From: an uncultured Chloroflexus sp.
GTDB lineage: Bacteria; Chloroflexota; Chloroflexia; Chloroflexales; Chloroflexaceae
Assembly: GCF_937951745.1 (NCBI RefSeq)
Contig: NZ_CALFBQ010000049.1
Span: forward strand, 1-64,000
Reading direction: 5' to 3'
Length of the DNA: 64,000 nt
The notes under the pieces are model-generated. The model made no database searches. It saw nothing but the letters and a program-made list of their open reading frames with translations, and had not been told where the DNA came from. Below, one piece after another: positions 44,793 through 52,967 of this stretch. A program made the translations under genes and the position numbers. Positions within the stretch are counted from its first letter, which is position 1. Each line of letters begins with the position of its first letter.

Positions 44793-46007
44793 TTAAATCT
44801 TGGCAGCGATCTCAGCCGTCAACTCTGCCCGTAGCTCCTCAAGTGGTACTGTTTCAAGCGTTGGCTCGAAGAAGCCCATCACAATCATCTGCTGCGCTTC
44901 TGCGCGTGGAATGCCGCGGGTCTGCATATAGAAGAGCTGCTCTTGATCGATGTCGCCGCTGGTCGAGGCATGCCCGCCCTTTAGCACATCATTCGTACTA
45001 ATCATGAGGCCGGGGATACTATCGTTACGCGCCTTCGGGCTAAGGTGAAGGGCGTGCTCTTCCAACCGTGTGCTCGTCGCCGCCGACTCGTGCTCGATTT
45101 TGATCATGCCATCGAACACGCTATACGCCGTATCGTTCACCACCGTCTTAAACTGCATGAAGCTCTCGCAATGGTGGCCAACGTGGCGCATCCACGGTGC
45201 AATCACTAGATGCTGGGTGTCAGCGGCAAAGGTCGCACCAAGCCAATTGAGGCGTGAACCATTTCCTACTAAGGTCGTTTCAGCCTCAATATGCTGTACT
45301 TGCCCGCCAAGCTGGATCGAGGTCCATTCGAGATGAGCATCGCGGGCAAGGATCGCGCGCTGGCCGCCAATATGGTATACGCCGTTGCCCCAATGCTGAA
45401 TACTTACGAACCGCACACTCGCACCATCACCGACAAAGATCTCGGTAATCGGGCCGGCAAACGATCCGGAGCGCACGTCAGGCGAGGTAAACTCCTCAAT
45501 CAAGGTCACGCTGGCTTGCGGCTCAACGATCACCAGTGTACGCGGAAAGATCGCCACACCATCGGCAGCGAGGGTGTAGATCAAGCGCAGCGGCACCTCA
45601 ATCGCCACACCTTTGGGCACATAGAGCAATGCCCCATCTTGCCAGAGCGCCGCCCGCAGCGCGCTAAATTTATGCTTCAACGGCTCAACCGCCGTATCAA
45701 TGTATTTCTGGATCAGCACCTCGTGGGTGTGCAGCGCCGCCGCCAGCGTTGTAAAGACGACACCTTGCGCCGCCAGCGCCGGATCCCACTGGATCGCAGT
45801 CGCATGCACACCATCGGATGGCGCGATGGTGGTCGGATCGAGTTTACTGAGGTCGGTGCGACGCCATTCGGGCGGAGTCATCTGGGCAAACGCCGTCCAA
45901 GCTTCGCGCCGCCGTTCGGTCAGCCATATCGGCTCGCCGGCTGCTTGCGAGCGAGCCACGACCATCTCGGCGCTGATCTCGTTCAGGGTTGGCAATGTCG
46001 TTGTCAT
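44793..46007 (-). CDS. sufD: Fe-S cluster assembly protein SufD
   Basis: 404 aa from the ATG at 46007, six bases after GGGAG; an ATG two codons earlier is too close. SufB/SufD fold with the block KGVAIEVPLRLIYTL and the closing QLFYMQTRGIPRAEAQQMIVMGFFEP region. Partner of SufB and SufC in the scaffold complex. Its gene starts 11 bp after sufC. Confidence 0.95.
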   Translation of the reverse strand: MTTTLPTLNEISAEMVVARSQAAGEPIWLTERRREAWTAFAQMTPPEWRRTDLSKLDPTTIAPSDGVHATAIQWDPALAAQGVVFTTLAAALHTHEVLIQKYIDTAVEPLKHKFSALRAALWQDGALLYVPKGVAIEVPLRLIYTLAADGVAIFPRTLVIVEPQASVTLIEEFTSPDVRSGSFAGPITEIFVGDGASVRFVSIQHWGNGVYHIGGQRAILARDAHLEWTSIQLGGQVQHIEAETTLVGNGSRLNWLGATFAADTQHLVIAPWMRHVGHHCESFMQFKTVVNDTAYSVFDGMIKIEHESAATSTRLEEHALHLSPKARNDSIPGLMISTNDVLKGGHASTSGDIDQEQLFYMQTRGIPRAEAQQMIVMGFFEPTLETVPLEELRAELTAEIAAKI

Positions 46008-46018
46008 GCGCATCTCCC

Positions 46019-46798
46019 TTAAGCCGCACCGGTCAGCTCCTCGCGGAGCCAGTCGTAACCCCTCTCCTCCAGCTCAAGCGCCAATTCGGGGCCGCCCTCA
46101 CGGACGATACGGCCCTCCATCATCACCGACACCACATCGGGCTTGATGTAGTTAAGCAGGCGCTGGTAGTGGGTAATCACCAACACACCCATATCGGGGC
46201 CGGCCAAGCGGTTGACGCCATTGGCCACAATTCGTAGCGCGTCAATGTCAAGGCCCGAATCGGTCTCATCGAGCACCGCCATCGATGGCTTGAGTAATAG
46301 CATCTGCAAAATTTCGAGCCGCTTCTTCTCGCCGCCGCTGAAACCGTCGTTCAAGTAACGACGGGCAAAGCTCTCGTCCATATCGAGGATATTGAGACCT
46401 TCGCGCAGCAATTTGCGGAACTCAGATGCCGGAATCGCCGTCTCCTTCGGGTCTTTGCCCTCTTCGGCGCGGTGCGCATTAATAGCCGAACGCAAGAAAT
46501 TCGCCACCGTCACCCCCGGCACTGACACCGGGTACTGGAAGGCAAGGAAAACACCTAGCCGGCTGCGCTCATCTGGCTCCAGCTCCAGCAGATTGTGGCC
46601 CTTGTACCAAATCTCACCACCGGTCACTTCATACGAAGGATGGCCGGCAATGATATACGACAACGTGCTCTTACCGCTGCCGTTCGGGCCCATAATCGCG
46701 TGAATGGTGCCTTGCCGCACCGTCAAATTGACACCGCGCAGAATCTCTTTGTCACCGATCCGCGCATACAGATCTTTGATGATCAGATCGTTGCTCAT
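46019..46798 (-). CDS. sufC: Fe-S assembly ATPase SufC
   Basis: 259 aa from the ATG at 46798 after GAGGAG. An upstream in-frame ATG at 46816 would include the ribosome site in the gene. ABC-type ATPase: Walker [10 protein letters not shown] near residue 35, signature [11 protein letters not shown], Walker [12 protein letters not shown]. SufC drives conformational change of the SufBD scaffold. First structural gene after sufR, 30 bp from it. Confidence 0.96.
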   Translation of the reverse strand: MSNDLIIKDLYARIGDKEILRGVNLTVRQGTIHAIMGPNGSGKSTLSYIIAGHPSYEVTGGEIWYKGHNLLELEPDERSRLGVFLAFQYPVSVPGVTVANFLRSAINAHRAEEGKDPKETAIPASEFRKLLREGLNILDMDESFARRYLNDGFSGGEKKRLEILQMLLLKPSMAVLDETDSGLDIDALRIVANGVNRLAGPDMGVLVITHYQRLLNYIKPDVVSVMMEGRIVREGGPELALELEERGYDWLREELTGAA

Positions 46799-46828
46799 GT
46801 GCTCCTCATTAAACAAAGCAGAATAAAC

Positions 46829-47506
46829 CTAAACCTTAGCATCAGAGTCAGCAACCGATGGCGCTACCGTGAGCGGAATATCGTTTGGACGCAAGACAAA
46901 GCGGCAATTGTGCGCCCCCGCCCGAATGGTATCTTCGAGCACGAGCTTTTCACCAAGCACGTACTCGATCATACGCCGCTCCATCGAGCAGACTTCAGGA
47001 TGATCGGCTGCCACATCGTAGAACGGACAGGCGAATAGGCGCAACACATCGCCCTCGGGATTAATCTCAGCCGGCACACCACGCTGTTCTAGCAGTACAC
47101 GCAACTCGTTAAGGCGAGCTGCGACATCGGCACCAGCCATTCGGTCGGCATACTCGCTCGCCAACCGCTGACTGACCCGATCGAGCAATTGCTCAACCTT
47201 GCCCTCACCCTCTAACTCGATCAACTCGCGTAGGAGGCTGCTGATCAAGCGATCGTACTGCTTGGGGAACGACTTTTGCGCCTTCTCAGACAGAGAATAC
47301 ACTAATCGCGGACGGCCCGGCCCATTGCGCTCGCTCGTCACCTCAACCATATCTTCGGCTTGCAGATGCACAAGATGGTCGCGTACCGCCGTTGTGCTGA
47401 CACCGAGCAAGTCGGCCAGCTCTTTGACAGTCGCCCGCGCATGACGCTGTAAGTAGCGCAAGATAATACCGGCTGGACTATCGGACGGATAACGTGAGAT
47501 TTCCAT
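46829..47506 (-). CDS. sufR: SufR-type iron-sulfur-responsive repressor
   Basis: 225 aa from the ATG at 47506; the frame is open 14 codons further but those overlap the promoter. N-terminal winged helix (ATVKELADLLGVSTTAVRDHL) at about residues 25-45 and a C-terminal domain with three cysteines: CPFYDVAADHPEVC (12 residues between the first two), then 27 residues to a third (HNCRF). This spacing fits SufR, which binds a [4Fe-4S] cluster and represses suf operons when the cluster is intact. It leads the suf operon and has a strong promoter with a palindrome over the -10, so autoregulation is expected. Confidence 0.92.
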   Translation of the reverse strand: MEISRYPSDSPAGIILRYLQRHARATVKELADLLGVSTTAVRDHLVHLQAEDMVEVTSERNGPGRPRLVYSLSEKAQKSFPKQYDRLISSLLRELIELEGEGKVEQLLDRVSQRLASEYADRMAGADVAARLNELRVLLEQRGVPAEINPEGDVLRLFACPFYDVAADHPEVCSMERRMIEYVLGEKLVLEDTIRAGAHNCRFVLRPNDIPLTVAPSVADSDAKV

Positions 47507-47525
47507 AGTCGCACTACTCCGAACT

Positions 47526-47538
47526 ACTATGGTATAGT
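47526..47538 (-). promoter_or_regulatory. Candidate SufR operator
   Basis: Perfect inverted repeat ACTAT-3-ATAGT overlapping the -10 of the sufR promoter. Suitable for repression; identity as SufR site is inferred from position. Confidence 0.45.
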
Positions 47539-47564
47539 CTACCAGCATTTCAAGCTATTGTCAA
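47536..47564 (-). promoter_or_regulatory. Sigma-70-type promoter of sufR and the suf operon
   Basis: On the minus strand TTGACA (47559-47564), 17-bp spacer, TAGACT (47536-47541), 30 bp before the sufR start codon. Confidence 0.8.
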
Positions 47565-47661
47565 TAAAAAAGCCAAAAACTTTTTTAATTCCGGCAAGGG
47601 TGGGAAAGTACGCCATCACCTCCGGGTTGTCATCCTCGTTGCAAGACGTGTAATTTTGTAA

Positions 47662-47690
47662 TTGACATTACGTGAAATTGGTACTACACT
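47662..47690 (+). promoter_or_regulatory. Sigma-70-type promoter of the 87-aa gene
   Basis: TTGACA (47662-47667), 17-bp spacer, TACACT (47685-47690), about 90 bp before the start at 47780. Confidence 0.75.
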
Positions 47691-47779
47691 ACTCATGTGC
47701 CCGGCAGACCGGGGCACAGCGGCAGCGACGGAGGCCGGCGCCACGGCCACCCGCCGCGTAACATCAAAAGGAGCATCGT

Positions 47780-48043
47780 ATGCGTTGGGAGTACAAAGTC
47801 GTGTTTGTCGAGGCGTGGCAGCGCGTCTCAGTCGAAGGCCAAGAGAGCTATCCCGAAGCGGGTGAACGCAACACCGGCTTTGCTCGTCGCTTCCTCAATA
47901 AGTTAGGCGCTGACGGTTGGGAAGTGTGCGGTGTGCAAGCAGTGATGCCGGGCCGCAGTTATCTCATACTCAAGCGCCCTTTGGCTGATGGATCCGAACC
48001 CGATCTCTCGGTTGCGCGCCGGCCCAACCCGAACGCGCCGTAA
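47780..48043 (+). CDS. Small DUF4177-like protein
   Basis: 87 aa, ATG after AAAAGGAG, with a good promoter. It begins MRWEYKVVFVEA and has NKLGADGWEVCGV, the compact beta-alpha-beta pattern of DUF4177 proteins (a YKV...  LN..G..GWE..), whose role is unknown. The last 15 residues are Pro/Asn-rich and probably disordered. No signal peptide. It is divergent from sufR. A repeat-filled gap follows it. Confidence 0.82.
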   Translation: MRWEYKVVFVEAWQRVSVEGQESYPEAGERNTGFARRFLNKLGADGWEVCGVQAVMPGRSYLILKRPLADGSEPDLSVARRPNPNAP

Positions 48044-48378
48044 ACAGACGCAAACAAGGTAAAGACGCCGAGGAATGTTCGCGCAAAGGCACTAGACGCG
48101 AAGGTTTTGGGGGATACGCTCTAGCTAACACGGTGGTTTTCTTTCTGCCCCCTTTGCGCTGACAAGGGGGTTAACCCAAAGAGTACGATAGGATGTTCAG
48201 ATACAGTCGCCAGTACGCTCAACAACCCTCCCCTACAAAACCCGTTGTGACCTTCGCGTCCTCGGCGTTTCAGGTTGCCGGCTTGGTAAAAGGCCGGTAA
48301 CCTTCCCTACAAAACCCGTTGCGTCCTTCGCGTCCTCGGCGTCTTTGCGTTAACCAGCCTTAGCGTTTTGTGCGTCTA
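48044..48378. repeat. Repeat-filled gap (CGCAAAG family, direct repeats)
   Basis: No gene. Contains a 38-bp direct repeat at 48231-48268 and 48305-48342 (both starting CCCTACAAAACCCGTTG and ending GTCCTCGGCGT, a few mismatches). The left part has GCAAA-type motifs (48050-48110) and the right part their complement (TCCTCGGCGTCTTTGCG), so the gap as a whole is a loose inverted repeat. Confidence 0.7.
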
Positions 48379-49590
48379 TTACCTTCCATCACGCAGGTCG
48401 CGGCGCGGCGTAGCACGCGGGCCACGGGTAGTAAAGAGACCGCCTTCTGCCGCGTTACTCCGCTCGTGGGTAAGGCTAATACTCGGCGGCTGCGGCCCAT
48501 CGCTCTGGCCGACCGCCAACCGCTGCAACTCATGCTGGCGCAACTCCTCAGCCCGCTCGATCAATTCCGGCGCTTCATCGTAGTAGAATTGCAACGCTTG
48601 GCCGTGCTGATCAACCCCGGTGTAGCGCAATTCAATCATGCTGCCGGGAGGAATGCCGCCTGAAGCCAGCAAATCGGCCAGCGGCGCTTCGATGTCTTTT
48701 AGAATACGTTGGCGCAATGGCCGCGCACCAAACCGCGAGTCAAACCCCTTGTTCAGCAGGTACTCTTTGGCGGCTGGCGTGACGCGCAACTGCACCGCGT
48801 ACCGTAAATACTGCTGATTGCACTCGGCAATCATGCGATCAAACACTTGGCTGAGCGTTTCTGCCGAAAGCGGGCGAAAGGCGATGATTTCATCAAGCCG
48901 GTTGATCCACTCTGGCTGAAACACCTTCTGCAAGGCTTCAAACCCGATCTGATAGATCTCGCGACCGGTGGCTTCAACATCTTTATGCGGCGTGCGAAAC
49001 CCAATCGTGCGCCGGTCAAGAAAGTCAACCATCTCTTTCGCGCCGACATTGGTGGTGAAAATCACGATACTATTCTGAAAGCTCACCCGTCGCCCACCGT
49101 TGAGCAGCAGGATTTCGCCATCTTCCATCACTTGCAAGAGCAGATTCCAGAGTTCAGGCTGCCCCTTCTCAATTTCATCAAATAACACTACACTGTTTTC
49201 TTGCTCGATAATGTCAGGGTTGAGCAATGGTTTCTGGTCACGCCCGACATAGCTCGGCGGCGCACCAACCAAGGCGCTCACCTCGTGCCCTTGGCTAAAG
49301 AGCGAACAGTCAATTTTGAGAAAGGCACTGCCATCAGGACGGAGCAATTCGGCCAAGGCACGCGCGGTGGCCGTCTTGCCAACACCGGTAGGGCCGAGAA
49401 AGAGGAGAGTAGCGCGTGGACGGCGGGTATTACCGGCTGAAAAGCCGAATCGTGAGCGATTAAGCACTCGAATCACACTCTCGATCGCTCGCTCTTGACC
49501 AAAGATCTGTTCGCGCAACCGGTGCTCGACCATATCGAGCGGGTTTTTGTCACCGCGCACCGCTAACTTCATTTGGCCTTCGTTCGCCAT
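48379..49590 (-). CDS. ClpB-C-terminal-type AAA+ ATPase, single domain
   Basis: 403 aa from the ATG at 49590 after GGGAGG. One AAA+ module of the ClpA/B D2 type: Walker A GPTGVGKT near residue 72, pore loop PSYVGRD, Walker B VVLFDEIEK, sensor-1 IFTTNVGA, and a sensor-2 GARPLRQRI followed by the D2-small domain. There is no N-domain, no D1 module and no coiled middle domain, so it is about half of ClpB. No ClpP-docking IGL/F loop was recognised. The last about 45 residues are variable and arginine-rich. It may be a specialised unfoldase or remodeler. The next gene downstream is more than 300 bp away. Confidence 0.88.
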   Translation of the reverse strand: MANEGQMKLAVRGDKNPLDMVEHRLREQIFGQERAIESVIRVLNRSRFGFSAGNTRRPRATLLFLGPTGVGKTATARALAELLRPDGSAFLKIDCSLFSQGHEVSALVGAPPSYVGRDQKPLLNPDIIEQENSVVLFDEIEKGQPELWNLLLQVMEDGEILLLNGGRRVSFQNSIVIFTTNVGAKEMVDFLDRRTIGFRTPHKDVEATGREIYQIGFEALQKVFQPEWINRLDEIIAFRPLSAETLSQVFDRMIAECNQQYLRYAVQLRVTPAAKEYLLNKGFDSRFGARPLRQRILKDIEAPLADLLASGGIPPGSMIELRYTGVDQHGQALQFYYDEAPELIERAEELRQHELQRLAVGQSDGPQPPSISLTHERSNAAEGGLFTTRGPRATPRRDLRDGR

Positions 49591-49790
49591 AACGCCTCCC
49601 CTGCCAGCCACCGGCAACTATTCTGCCATTGCCTCAGCGCCGGGTGAAGCGCCACTATGCTGCATCATGATGTGGAGATGTGCGCCTTGCCACCCGCCCT
49701 TCATTCATTGGACACCCACAAGCTTAGGATGCCTTAACCTTTGTTGTACCACTGCCAGATAGCCTGTCCATACGGTTAAGAAAACTGTCA

Positions 49791-50639
49791 TCAGCGTAAC
49801 CACGCTAAGGCGGTTGTCACGACGATAATCGAGTAAAACAGCAGCGCTAACGGGAAGCCGCCGAGCAAAATGATAAAGCCGATGTACGGCAACGATCCAC
49901 AAGCATACGCCACACTAACGACGATCATCAGCATGCGACCACGCTTTCGCCCGGTCGCCCAATCGATGACGCGCGAAAGGGCATTACCGGTCATGGGACC
50001 GAGCAAAAATGCGACGATGAAACCGAAGAAACCGGCCCAGCCAATCACTACCCCCGCAGCTAGCGTTACTACTAGTGCATAAATGAGCGCAACGACCCCA
50101 GCCGCTAACAACTGCGGCGGCTCAACTTGATAATTGACTGGCGTGCGCTCGCGGGCACATTCGGGGCAAATTTGCCCGACCGGCGTTGCCCGCGCACATT
50201 CCGGACAGATCGGACGCCCGCAACTGATACAGCGCAACCCCGTCTCGCGCTGCGGATGGCGGTAGCAAAATAATGTCTCGGTTGCTGGCTCAACGTGGGG
50301 CGCCGGAGCTTCTTCAACAGTGATCGGTTCCTCGCGTTCGCGCACTTGCACTCCCGTCGGCGCAAGTAATTCGCCAGCGGCCAACCGTGCCTCGACGTGT
50401 TCGAGTGTGGCTCGCGCTTCACTGTTCTCTGGATCAACCGCCAAGGCGCGCAGCAGATATTCGCGCTTGTCGCGGTACGGTCGCACTGCAGCGGCCATCC
50501 CGAGCAAGGCTTCAACGTGATTTGGGTCTATCTCAAGTGCTTCACGAAACCGCAAGCGCGCCGTCACCGTATCGCCGGCAATGAACGCTGCTCTGCCAGC
50601 AGCAGTCAACTCGGCCGCGGTTATGGTTGACTCAGTCAT
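49791..50639 (-). CDS. TPR / B-box-type zinc finger membrane protein
   Basis: 282 aa from the ATG at 50639 after GGAGG. Residues 1-80 form two TPR-like helices (AFIAGDTVTARLRFREALEIDP, shortened here to the first helix pair). Around 125-165 is a zinc-binding segment with several Cys/His (CYRHPQRETGLRC, CGRPICPEC, CPECAR), as in B-box or double zinc-ribbon membrane proteins. From about 180 to 282 it has three or four hydrophobic segments. Its start overlaps the end of the methyltransferase gene by 8 bp. Function unknown. Confidence 0.72.
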   Translation of the reverse strand: MTESTITAAELTAAGRAAFIAGDTVTARLRFREALEIDPNHVEALLGMAAAVRPYRDKREYLLRALAVDPENSEARATLEHVEARLAAGELLAPTGVQVREREEPITVEEAPAPHVEPATETLFCYRHPQRETGLRCISCGRPICPECARATPVGQICPECARERTPVNYQVEPPQLLAAGVVALIYALVVTLAAGVVIGWAGFFGFIVAFLLGPMTGNALSRVIDWATGRKRGRMLMIVVSVAYACGSLPYIGFIILLGGFPLALLFYSIIVVTTALAWLR

Positions 50640-51417
50640 AACGCCTCCGCAAAATGAAAAAGTAGTAGGGAGCATCGTCTGGCGCCGGCGCTTCATAAAT
50701 CCGACGCAATATCGGCTCCCAGAGAAGGTTCGGTGTAAAAGGCGGCGCAAGCAACCACCGTCCGGTTAACCTGCGGGTGAGCAGACTCGGCGCACCGTAG
50801 TAATGGCTGAAATCAAACAGCTTGAGCGCCGTATCGCTCAAATATGGTCGGCAAACCTCAACCACAAATCCGGCTCGCTCAAATCGTTCAGCCCACTCTG
50901 CTCGGCTCAAGGTGTTGTAGTGGTAAGAAATACGGTTAAACCACTGCCCATACCGACTACCATCAAGGCCGAGCCGGTTAAGGAACCACGTTCCCAGCAG
51001 CTCGCGAGGAAACTGATCGCCTACTACCGACGCCACAAACAGCCCACCCGGACGCACCACGCGCGCTACTTCGCGCAAGGCCTGATCGAGGGGTTTGACA
51101 TGTTCAAGCACACAGTTCGATATCGCCGTCGCAAATGATCCATCGGGAAAAGGCAGTGCTGCGCCGTCAGCAACGCAGAGACCGGTATAGACGCCGCGCC
51201 GGGCCGCTTCATGCGTATCACTTACCCGCGGATCAATCCCAACAATCTGCTTACCCGGCAAGGCAATCTGCACGAACGTGCCATCACCAGACCCGATGTC
51301 GATGATCGGCTCGGGCAGATCAGGGGCCAACTCAGCAAAAAGGCGTGCTTCAATCGAGCGAATCATGGCTCGATGAATCGGCAATGTCAGCAGATGTGGT
51401 CGTAAGTAGTCAGGCAT
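50632..51417 (-). CDS. Class I SAM-dependent methyltransferase
   Basis: 261 aa from the ATG at 51417 (MPDYLRPHL). The frame is open to 51471, but a TATAAT at 51457-51462 suggests the longer start is not transcribed. Motif I IIDIGSGDGTF, acidic DPRVSD, and SNCVLEHVKPLDQAL with VVRPGGLF identify a SAM methyltransferase of the Ubie/Coq5-like type. The substrate could be a small molecule, lipid or sugar. The TPR/zinc-finger gene overlaps its 3' end by 8 bp and is likely co-translated. Confidence 0.85.
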   Translation of the reverse strand: MPDYLRPHLLTLPIHRAMIRSIEARLFAELAPDLPEPIIDIGSGDGTFVQIALPGKQIVGIDPRVSDTHEAARRGVYTGLCVADGAALPFPDGSFATAISNCVLEHVKPLDQALREVARVVRPGGLFVASVVGDQFPRELLGTWFLNRLGLDGSRYGQWFNRISYHYNTLSRAEWAERFERAGFVVEVCRPYLSDTALKLFDFSHYYGAPSLLTRRLTGRWLLAPPFTPNLLWEPILRRIYEAPAPDDAPYYFFILRRRYD

Positions 51418-51583
51418 AGGTGGACGTTGACCTCGGTGCGCCCCCCGAATCGGGGAATTATACTTACTCATTTGTTATTAGACACGATGACAGCCTATAG
51501 GGCGAACACCCCTAAGCGCATCATCATCGCACATCGCGCTGATCGCTTTTTTGACTTACCGCTCTCATTGTACCGCGTTCACG

Positions 51584-52732
51584 CTATTCAGTGACGCCTA
51601 AGCTACGAAACAAACGCTCATACTCATCAACCGTGCGTTCGGTGCTGAACAGCGCCGCGACGGCTTCCCGTGGCCGAACATATTGCTCGCGATGAGCGAT
51701 AATCTCAAGAATAGCCTCAGCCAATGCCACGGCGTCACCAATCGGAACCACCTTCCCCATCCCGGTAAGCAACGGCGGCTGACGTACACCCGGCAAATTG
51801 CTGGCAACCGTCGGTGTACCGCATAACATTGCCTCAACCTGTACTAGTCCGAACGTCTCGGTCGAATTGAGCGATGGCACTACTAAGACATCGAGATTGG
51901 GGAAGAAGGCGGCCATCTCAGTCGGGTTCAGCGTGCCGAGGAATGTCCAATGGTCGCGAAACCGCTCAAACAAAGGTGCCAAACGAAGGGCATACGCTTC
52001 CTCACCTAGCACCTGCTGATATTGACCGGCGAAGAGAACACGTGCTGTCGGGTAGACGGCGAGAATGCGCGGCAAGGCTTCTAATAACACCTCCACCCCC
52101 TTCTCGGCTGCCAACCGCGCAGCCATGCCGATCACCGGCCCGTGTAGATTCCAGCGCCGCCGAAACGCAGCAATCTCGGCTTCGGATACATCAACTACCT
52201 CAACCGGTGGTGGGATAATCGTTACCTTGTGACGCCACCGCCGTAGGTAGGGCGAATGATCGGCAAAATCTTGGGTATAGGCAACGATCCGCGTCGCCAA
52301 CGCCGCCGCCGCCTGATTAGCTGTATCTACAACCCGATTCGCCACCCGATTGAGCATACCCGGCGGCAGTTTAAGATCGCTATGGTAAGTCAGCACCACC
52401 GGCTGCTTGAGCAATTTGCCGCGCAGTGCCAACCCCGGCGCATCAAACTGTGGCAAATGCAGACTCATAGCATCATGTTCGAGTGAAAGGCGCGTGGCTA
52501 ACCAACCAAACGTGGGCATCAGCACGCCTTTACTTATTCGGGCCAGCACCGGCGCACGCACCACGCGCACACCATCGCGCAGTTCAACCTTTGGCAAACT
52601 CGGATCGTACTGCGAGGTAAGTACAGTCACCCGATGCCCACGCCGCGCTAAGCCACGGGCTAATCGTTCAACATAGATGGTCAAACCACTTGTGTACGGA
52701 CGATAGTAGGTCAGTGCGCAGAGAATTCGCAT
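51584..52732 (-). CDS. GT4-family glycosyltransferase
   Basis: 382 aa from the ATG at 52732. Longer starts are rejected because the frame runs into the tRNA. GT-B fold with MRILCALTYYRPYTSGLT at the start, IGMAARLAAEKGVEVLLEAL near 210, and the E-x7-E motif in ETFGLVQVEAMLCGTP near 310. It transfers an activated sugar to a lipid, sugar or protein acceptor, mostly in envelope or glycolipid synthesis. Donor and acceptor unknown. The tRNA-Cys terminator lies just upstream. Confidence 0.9.
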   Translation of the reverse strand: MRILCALTYYRPYTSGLTIYVERLARGLARRGHRVTVLTSQYDPSLPKVELRDGVRVVRAPVLARISKGVLMPTFGWLATRLSLEHDAMSLHLPQFDAPGLALRGKLLKQPVVLTYHSDLKLPPGMLNRVANRVVDTANQAAAALATRIVAYTQDFADHSPYLRRWRHKVTIIPPPVEVVDVSEAEIAAFRRRWNLHGPVIGMAARLAAEKGVEVLLEALPRILAVYPTARVLFAGQYQQVLGEEAYALRLAPLFERFRDHWTFLGTLNPTEMAAFFPNLDVLVVPSLNSTETFGLVQVEAMLCGTPTVASNLPGVRQPPLLTGMGKVVPIGDAVALAEAILEIIAHREQYVRPREAVAALFSTERTVDEYERLFRSLGVTE

Positions 52733-52743
52733 ACGATCTCGTG

Positions 52744-52777
52744 AAATAAAGAACGAGAGGCAATCAACCTCTCGTTC
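52744..52777 (-). terminator. Rho-independent terminator of tRNA-Cys
   Basis: Perfect 10-bp stem GAACGAGAGG (52751-52760) / CCTCTCGTTC (52768-52777), 7-nt loop, followed on the minus strand by TTTATTT. Confidence 0.85.
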
Positions 52778-52788
52778 GTAGACGCCTC

Positions 52789-52863
52789 TGGAGGCGACGG
52801 CGGGAATCGAACCCGCGAATGGCGGTTTTGCAGACCGCTGCATTACCACTTTGCTACGTCGCC
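52789..52863 (-). tRNA. tRNA-Cys (GCA)
   Basis: Cloverleaf on the minus strand: acceptor GGCGACG/CGTCGCC, D arm with GTGGTAATGC, anticodon loop CTGCAAA giving anticodon GCA (stem GCGGT/ACCGC), T arm GCGGG-TTCGATT-CCCGC, discriminator T (52792), and an encoded CCA at 52789-52791. A terminator follows it, and the prolyl-tRNA proofreading protein YbaK is the next gene upstream on the same strand. Confidence 0.97.
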
Positions 52864-52967
52864 ATCGCCCCTTATTGTAGCATAGGCAGGCTTACCTCGC
52901 AACTTGTACGAAATCGTGGTGAACTCCCGTGCAACCCCTCGAAACTTGCTTCTAACAACCTTCACCC

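Noticed and set aside
45291-46022. Plus-strand frame opposite sufD
   Set aside because: Shadow, no promoter or ribosome site, no motif.
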